The position numbers were made by a program, and so were the translations under genes. The notes below the pieces were generated by a model. The model saw nothing but the letters and a program-made list of their open reading frames with translations. It made no database searches and was not told the origin of the DNA. Source: Ferrimonas balearica DSM 9799 (lineage in GTDB: Bacteria > Pseudomonadota > Gammaproteobacteria > Enterobacterales > Shewanellaceae). Taken from it: a stretch of DNA of 64,000 nt. Where the stretch lies: assembly GCF_000148645.1 (NCBI RefSeq), contig NC_014541.1, forward strand, positions 2,007,139 through 2,071,138, given 5' to 3'. Shown piece after piece: positions 60,465 through 64,000 of this stretch; the stretch's first letter is position 1, and the number at the start of each line of letters is the position of its first letter.

Positions 60465-60812
60465 TTAGAAGCCCCGGGGCATTTTGGAACCCTTGGACAG
60501 GTTCTTGGCCCAGGCGTCTTTGGGGCTGAGGCCACCCTTACCACCGCTGGCTTTAACCGGAGCCTTCTTGGCTTTAGCCGGTGCGGCTTTGGGCTTGGCA
60601 GTTTTCACCGGGGCCGCTTTGGCTTCCGGCGCCGCAGCTGCATCGCCACCCAGTTCAGCAGCCATCTCGGCCAGCTCACCAAGGCGTACGGACTTGCCGT
60701 CATCAACCTTGAACCAGCTGCCTTTTTGTTCGATTTGCGGCTCTTTACCGTGTTTGGCGAGGTATGCGGCGGTGAATTGCGCGATCACCTCTTCCTTGAT
60801 CAATTTTGACAT
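60465..60812 (-). CDS. Small protein with Lys/Ala/Pro-rich tail, unknown function
   Basis: The 115-residue protein has a compact N-terminal part (about 1-55: LIKEEVIAQFTAAYLAKHG and KGSWFKVDDGKSVRLGELAEMAAELGG). A basic low-complexity tail of Ala, Lys and Pro follows (KTAKPKAAPAKAKKAPVKA), ending SPKDAWAKNLSKGSKMPRGF. Such tails occur in histone H1-like and other nucleic-acid-binding bacterial proteins, so binding of DNA or RNA is plausible but not shown. It has its own terminator. Its upstream region, shared with the divergent ldhA, contains two palindromes. Confidence 0.7.
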   Translation of the reverse strand: MSKLIKEEVIAQFTAAYLAKHGKEPQIEQKGSWFKVDDGKSVRLGELAEMAAELGGDAAAAPEAKAAPVKTAKPKAAPAKAKKAPVKASGGKGGLSPKDAWAKNLSKGSKMPRGF

Positions 60813-60874
60813 AGTTACATGGTCGCTGTTGAAAATGTCAGCGGCCGATAATACCCGTAAGACCCGTTAAGTTC

Positions 60875-60919
60875 AATCTAACCTGCCGTTAGATTACCCT
60901 GTCACCCTAAGAACTTAGG
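60875..60919. promoter_or_regulatory. Two palindromes upstream of ldhA
   Basis: AATCTAAC-CTGCC-GTTAGATT (60875-60895) and CCTAAG-AA-CTTAGG (60906-60919) are perfect inverted repeats. Both contain CTAA/TTAG arms. They lie in the 239-base region between ldhA and the divergent small-protein gene and may be binding sites for one regulator. Confidence 0.5.
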
Positions 60920-61051
60920 TTGGATCATAAAACGCGGTTGCGGTGATGGACGGCGTGGTTCAATCGGCTTTGCATAAGGCAAGGCAGGGCAAAAGCGCCT
61001 ACACCTTTTGCAGGGGCAGGCGCTTGCCCGGAACCAGATAAAGAGGCAGTT

Positions 61052-62044
61052 ATGGAACTGAAACGCGTTGCGGTGTTCTCCAGCAAACCCTACGACAAGC
61101 ATTTTCTCGACGCGGCCAACTCGGCGGGCGGTTTGCAGCTTGAGTATTTTGAGAACCGGCTGCGACAGAGCACCATGAAGCTGACCGAGGGGTACGATGC
61201 GGTATCCTGCTTTGTGAATGACATTGTCGACCGGCCAGTGCTTGAGCAGCTTGTTGCCAATGGCATCCGGATGATCGCGCTGCGCTGTGCCGGCTTTAAC
61301 AATGTGGATCTGGACGCCGCCCGGGAGTTGGGCGTGCAGGTGGCGCGGGTGCCGGGTTATTCGCCGGAGTCGGTGGCCGAGCACACCGTGGCCATGATGC
61401 TCTCCCTTAACCGCAAACTCACCAAAGCCTACAACCGGGTTAAAGAGCACAACTTCGACCTCGACGGCCTGCTCGGTTTTAACCTGCAAAAAAGTACGGT
61501 GGGTATCATCGGGACCGGCAAGATCGGCTTGGCGACCATGCGTGCGCTCAGCGGTTTTGGCTGCAAGATCCTCTGTTACGACCCCTATCCCTCGGAGCAG
61601 GCCGCCGCGCTGGGTGAATACTGCGACCTGGAACGGATCTACCGTGAATCTGACGTTATCTCACTGCACTGCCCGTTGACCGAGGACAGCTACCACCTGG
61701 TCAATGAGAACAGCATTGCGCAGATGAAAGACGGCGTGATGCTCATCAACACCTCCCGGGGCGCGCTGGTCAACGCACAGCATGCGCTGGATGGCATGAA
61801 ACAGGGTAAGATTGGCTATCTGGGGCTGGATGTGTATGAACTGGAAGGGGATATCTTCTTCCGCGACCTCTCCGGCAAGGTGCTGCACGACGACGTGTTC
61901 GCCCTGTTGCTGAGCTACCCCAATGTGCTGGTGACCGGCCACCAGGGCTACTTTACCAAAGAGGCTCTGGAGGAGATTGGCCAAACCACCATCGCCAACC
62001 TGCAAGCCCATTTTGACGGCCGGACCACCGGCAACGAATTGTGA
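61052..62044 (+). CDS. ldhA: D-lactate dehydrogenase (fermentative, 2-hydroxyacid dehydrogenase family)
   Basis: At 330 residues it matches E. coli LdhA. It has the NAD-binding motif VGIIGTGKIGLATMRAL, the substrate Arg in LINTSRGALVN, and the catalytic His in VLVTGHQGYFT. The LdhA-type ends GYFTKEALEEIGQTT are conserved. It reduces pyruvate to D-lactate during fermentation, restoring NAD+. AGAGG lies before the ATG. The Nif3-like gene begins eight bases after the stop, so the two share a transcript. The upstream palindromes may regulate it. Confidence 0.95.
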   Translation: MELKRVAVFSSKPYDKHFLDAANSAGGLQLEYFENRLRQSTMKLTEGYDAVSCFVNDIVDRPVLEQLVANGIRMIALRCAGFNNVDLDAARELGVQVARVPGYSPESVAEHTVAMMLSLNRKLTKAYNRVKEHNFDLDGLLGFNLQKSTVGIIGTGKIGLATMRALSGFGCKILCYDPYPSEQAAALGEYCDLERIYRESDVISLHCPLTEDSYHLVNENSIAQMKDGVMLINTSRGALVNAQHALDGMKQGKIGYLGLDVYELEGDIFFRDLSGKVLHDDVFALLLSYPNVLVTGHQGYFTKEALEEIGQTTIANLQAHFDGRTTGNEL

Positions 62045-62052
62045 AGGACCCC

Positions 62053-62808
62053 ATGTTACGAGATGAGTTATTGGCCCAGCTGGACCAACTGCTGAAACCC
62101 TGGCTGATGAAAGACTATGCCCCCAACGGGTTGCAGGTTGAGGGCAAGCCGGAGATCCGAAAAGTGGTGACCGCCGTGACGGCGGACCAGTTCGCCGTTG
62201 ACGCTGCGGTTGCAGCCGGCGCTGACGCCTTGCTGGTCCACCACGGTTACTTTTGGAAAAACGAAGCGGCGCCCATTGTCGGCATGAAAAAGCGCCGCAT
62301 CGAGCAGCTGATTAAGCACGACATCAACCTCATCGCCTACCATCTGCCGCTGGACGTGCACCCTGAACTGGGCAACAACGCGCAGTTGGCCAAAGCGCTG
62401 GGCATCGTTAATGTCCGGCCTTTTGAAGAGGGCAATGAAACCAGCCTGGTATTGCGTGGCGAGCTGGACCCACCGCTGTCGGGCCATGAGCTGGCCGTTA
62501 AGGTGGGCGATGCGTTGAGCCGCCCTCCGCTGCATATTGCCGGCCACCAGCGTGCCATCCGCACCATCGCCTGGTGTACCGGCGGCGCACAGGATTACAT
62601 TGATGGCGTCGCGGCGGCCGGTCTGGATGCGTTTCTCTCTGGCGAAGTGTCAGAGCGCACCTATCACAGTGCGGTGGAGCAGGGCATCGATTACTACGCC
62701 TGCGGTCATCACGCTACGGAGCGCGGTGGGGTAAAGGCGCTGGGTGAATACCTGGCGGCGGAGCTGGGGCTGGACGTCGAGTTTGTCGACACCCCCAACC
62801 CGGTTTAA
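62053..62808 (+). CDS. ybgI: Nif3-like dinuclear metal centre protein (YbgI family)
   Basis: The ATG at 62053, with AAGGA four bases upstream, gives 251 residues; an in-frame GTG at 62041 is less likely. The Nif3/YbgI signatures are present: DYAPNGLQVEG near the start, ADALLVHHGYFWKNE and IAYHLPLDVHPELGNN with metal-binding His residues, and DAFLSGEVSERTYHSA plus YYACGHHATERGGV near the end. The protein forms a hexameric ring with two metal ions per site, and its cellular role is unsettled. It follows ldhA directly. Its stop overlaps the converging antiporter gene by four bases. Confidence 0.93.
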   Translation: MLRDELLAQLDQLLKPWLMKDYAPNGLQVEGKPEIRKVVTAVTADQFAVDAAVAAGADALLVHHGYFWKNEAAPIVGMKKRRIEQLIKHDINLIAYHLPLDVHPELGNNAQLAKALGIVNVRPFEEGNETSLVLRGELDPPLSGHELAVKVGDALSRPPLHIAGHQRAIRTIAWCTGGAQDYIDGVAAAGLDAFLSGEVSERTYHSAVEQGIDYYACGHHATERGGVKALGEYLAAELGLDVEFVDTPNPV

Positions 62809-64000
62809 CCCTTCTCGTCATTGTTAAGCAGTGCCAGTACCTCCCACCCAGGTCCCGGTTCAAACGGGGCCTGGGCGGTAAATACCCTCAGTTTTCTCTC
62901 TTTGTCGAAAGCAAACAGCGGCAACCCCTTCTTGCCTTGATTGGCCTGATAATCCTCCCAGCCGTAGCTGTCACTGAGCTTTGTGGCGCGCACCTGAGCG
63001 CCCTGGGCGACCAGACTGCTGAGCTTGCCAAAGTACGCTTCCTCTCCAAACAGCGATTGGTGTCGCTCCACCCGTCGCCGCCTTGGGCTGTTGTCCCTGA
63101 CCGGCTCAGGCAGCCGGTACACCTTGTCTGCGCCAAAACGATCCTGATAGTGGTAGGCGACCTCGGCATTCATACGGTGGTAGGGGGCCAGCACCAACAG
63201 TCGGTTCACCAGTGAGAGGTCCAGTGTGGCGTCCGCGTGTTCCGACGTGGGGTTGCCATAGTAAACCGGCAGATCCTGCATCCTGGCCTGTCTGAGGCTT
63301 TCCCAGTTGGTATCGCTGAGCAATACGGGAATGTCATAGCGGGCCAGTGCCGAGGCGATGGTTCTGGCCAATGGATTGGCGCCAAAGACAAGAAAGCCGT
63401 TTCTCGGTGGTGCTTTGAGGTCAAGCCAGCGTGCCATCGGGGAGGTGAACAAACTTTGCATGACGACGGTGGCGATGATCACCAGGAACACCAGTGGCAC
63501 CAGCCGCTCGGTTCCCACCAGATTTTGGTCTGCCAGTTTCAGGGCAAACAGGGAGGAAACCGCAGCCGCCACGATGCCACGGGGGGCCACCCAGCCAATC
63601 ATCCAGCGCTCCTTGAGCTTCAACCCGGAACCGATGGAACAGATAAACACTGCCACCGGACGGGCGATCAGCACCAACACTGCTAACCAGAGCAGCGCGG
63701 CGCCGTCCACCTGGGCGATGTCAGCCCGGGTCAGGCGTGCCGCCAGAAGCAGGAACAGGGCGGAGATCAGCAGGATCGACAGGGTTTCCTTGAACTCGAT
63801 AATGGGGTCGAGATCGATGCCCCGGGTATTGGCCAGCCATATCCCCATCACGGTTACCGTCAGCAGGCCGGATTCATGCATCATTTCGTTACTGATGGCA
63901 AAGGCCGCCAGCATCAGGGTCAATACCGCTACGGTTTCCAGGTAGTGGGGGAAGATCCGTCGTTTGAGTGCCTGTGCCAACAGGAAACCGGCCAAGGCGC
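62805..64000 (-). CDS. Na+/H+ antiporter with cytoplasmic RCK-like domain (N-terminus outside window)
   Basis: The frame runs from the stop at 62805 to the right edge, giving about 398 residues of a longer protein whose start lies outside. The visible membrane part has CPA-type transporter features (ISNEMMHESGLLTVTVMGIWLAN and WVAPRGIVAAAVSSLFALKLAD). It is followed by a TrkA-N/RCK-like cytoplasmic domain (about from NGFLVFGANPLARTIASALARYDIPVLLSD), whose nucleotide motif GxGxxG is altered, and a C-terminal region of about 130 residues. It should exchange Na+ or K+ for protons across the inner membrane. An in-frame TTG at 63995 is not the true start. Confidence 0.85.
   Translation of the reverse strand, partial: ALAGFLLAQALKRRIFPHYLETVAVLTLMLAAFAISNEMMHESGLLTVTVMGIWLANTRGIDLDPIIEFKETLSILLISALFLLLAARLTRADIAQVDGAALLWLAVLVLIARPVAVFICSIGSGLKLKERWMIGWVAPRGIVAAAVSSLFALKLADQNLVGTERLVPLVFLVIIATVVMQSLFTSPMARWLDLKAPPRNGFLVFGANPLARTIASALARYDIPVLLSDTNWESLRQARMQDLPVYYGNPTSEHADATLDLSLVNRLLVLAPYHRMNAEVAYHYQDRFGADKVYRLPEPVRDNSPRRRRVERHQSLFGEEAYFGKLSSLVAQGAQVRATKLSDSYGWEDYQANQGKKGLPLFAFDKERKLRVFTAQAPFEPGPGWEVLALLNNDEKG

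Overview
The window looks like the chromosome of a marine, facultatively anaerobic gammaproteobacterium of the Alteromonadales, close to Ferrimonas or Shewanella. This is inferred from gene content: a periplasmic tetraheme flavocytochrome c fumarate reductase, the anaerobic ribonucleotide reductase pair NrdD/NrdG, D-lactate dehydrogenase, an Lpp-type lipoprotein, TusBCDE, YccA, and the thrS-infC-rpmI-rplT cluster. Most of the DNA is fairly GC-rich. The first ~1.3 kb is clearly AT-richer and holds small orphan genes of unknown function.

Layout. 0-4 kb: a foreign-looking AT-rich segment, then a YugP-type metallopeptidase, REP-like hairpins and a membrane-anchored thioredoxin-like protein. 4-9.4 kb: an aldo/keto reductase, a rhomboid protease, a PhoD phosphatase and a SulP anion transporter. 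9.6-16.3 kb: a two-component system (a kinase with a periplasmic solute-binding sensor and an NtrC-like regulator with altered AAA+ motifs), a porin, and the divergent fumarate reductase with paired palindromes upstream. 16.5-28.6 kb: mostly unrelated genes (GNAT enzymes, an L,D-transpeptidase, Lpp, a DUF6351 hydrolase, hemolysin III, VanZ, LpxR, an alkaline phosphatase, DmeF, MtfA). 28.9-31.6 kb: nrdD-nrdG behind tandem NrdR boxes. 32.5-34.5 kb: a NERD nuclease-like protein fused to two pseudokinase domains. 34.5-36.6 kb: tusDCBE and yccA.

36.8-46 kb is the most unusual part. Two loci have the same plan: an identical tRNA-Ser(UGA) gene, then a 242-bp unit ending in a tRNA-3'-end-like sequence (one copy at the first locus, three exact-length tandem copies at the second), then a shared terminator. 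This resembles the repeat arrangement of the E. coli tyrT operon. Each unit carries a GTAG-headed REP-like hairpin of the type scattered elsewhere in the window. Between the loci are an Atm1-type ABC transporter and a signalling cluster: an ECF-like sigma factor, a membrane Ser/Thr kinase with TPRs, an unknown protein and, after a terminator, a LytTR regulator.

46-64 kb holds a degenerate integrase-fold protein, a decayed gene remnant, an Hsp70-like YegD, three tRNA-Val(GAC) genes, a MATE transporter divergent from riboflavin synthase, a pteridine reductase/fructosamine kinase operon, the thrS-infC-rpmI-rplT translation cluster (infC apparently starting at AUA), ldhA, a Nif3-like protein, and a Na+/H+ antiporter cut by the right edge.

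All calls come from reading the sequence and from knowledge of protein families. No database search or alignment was run.
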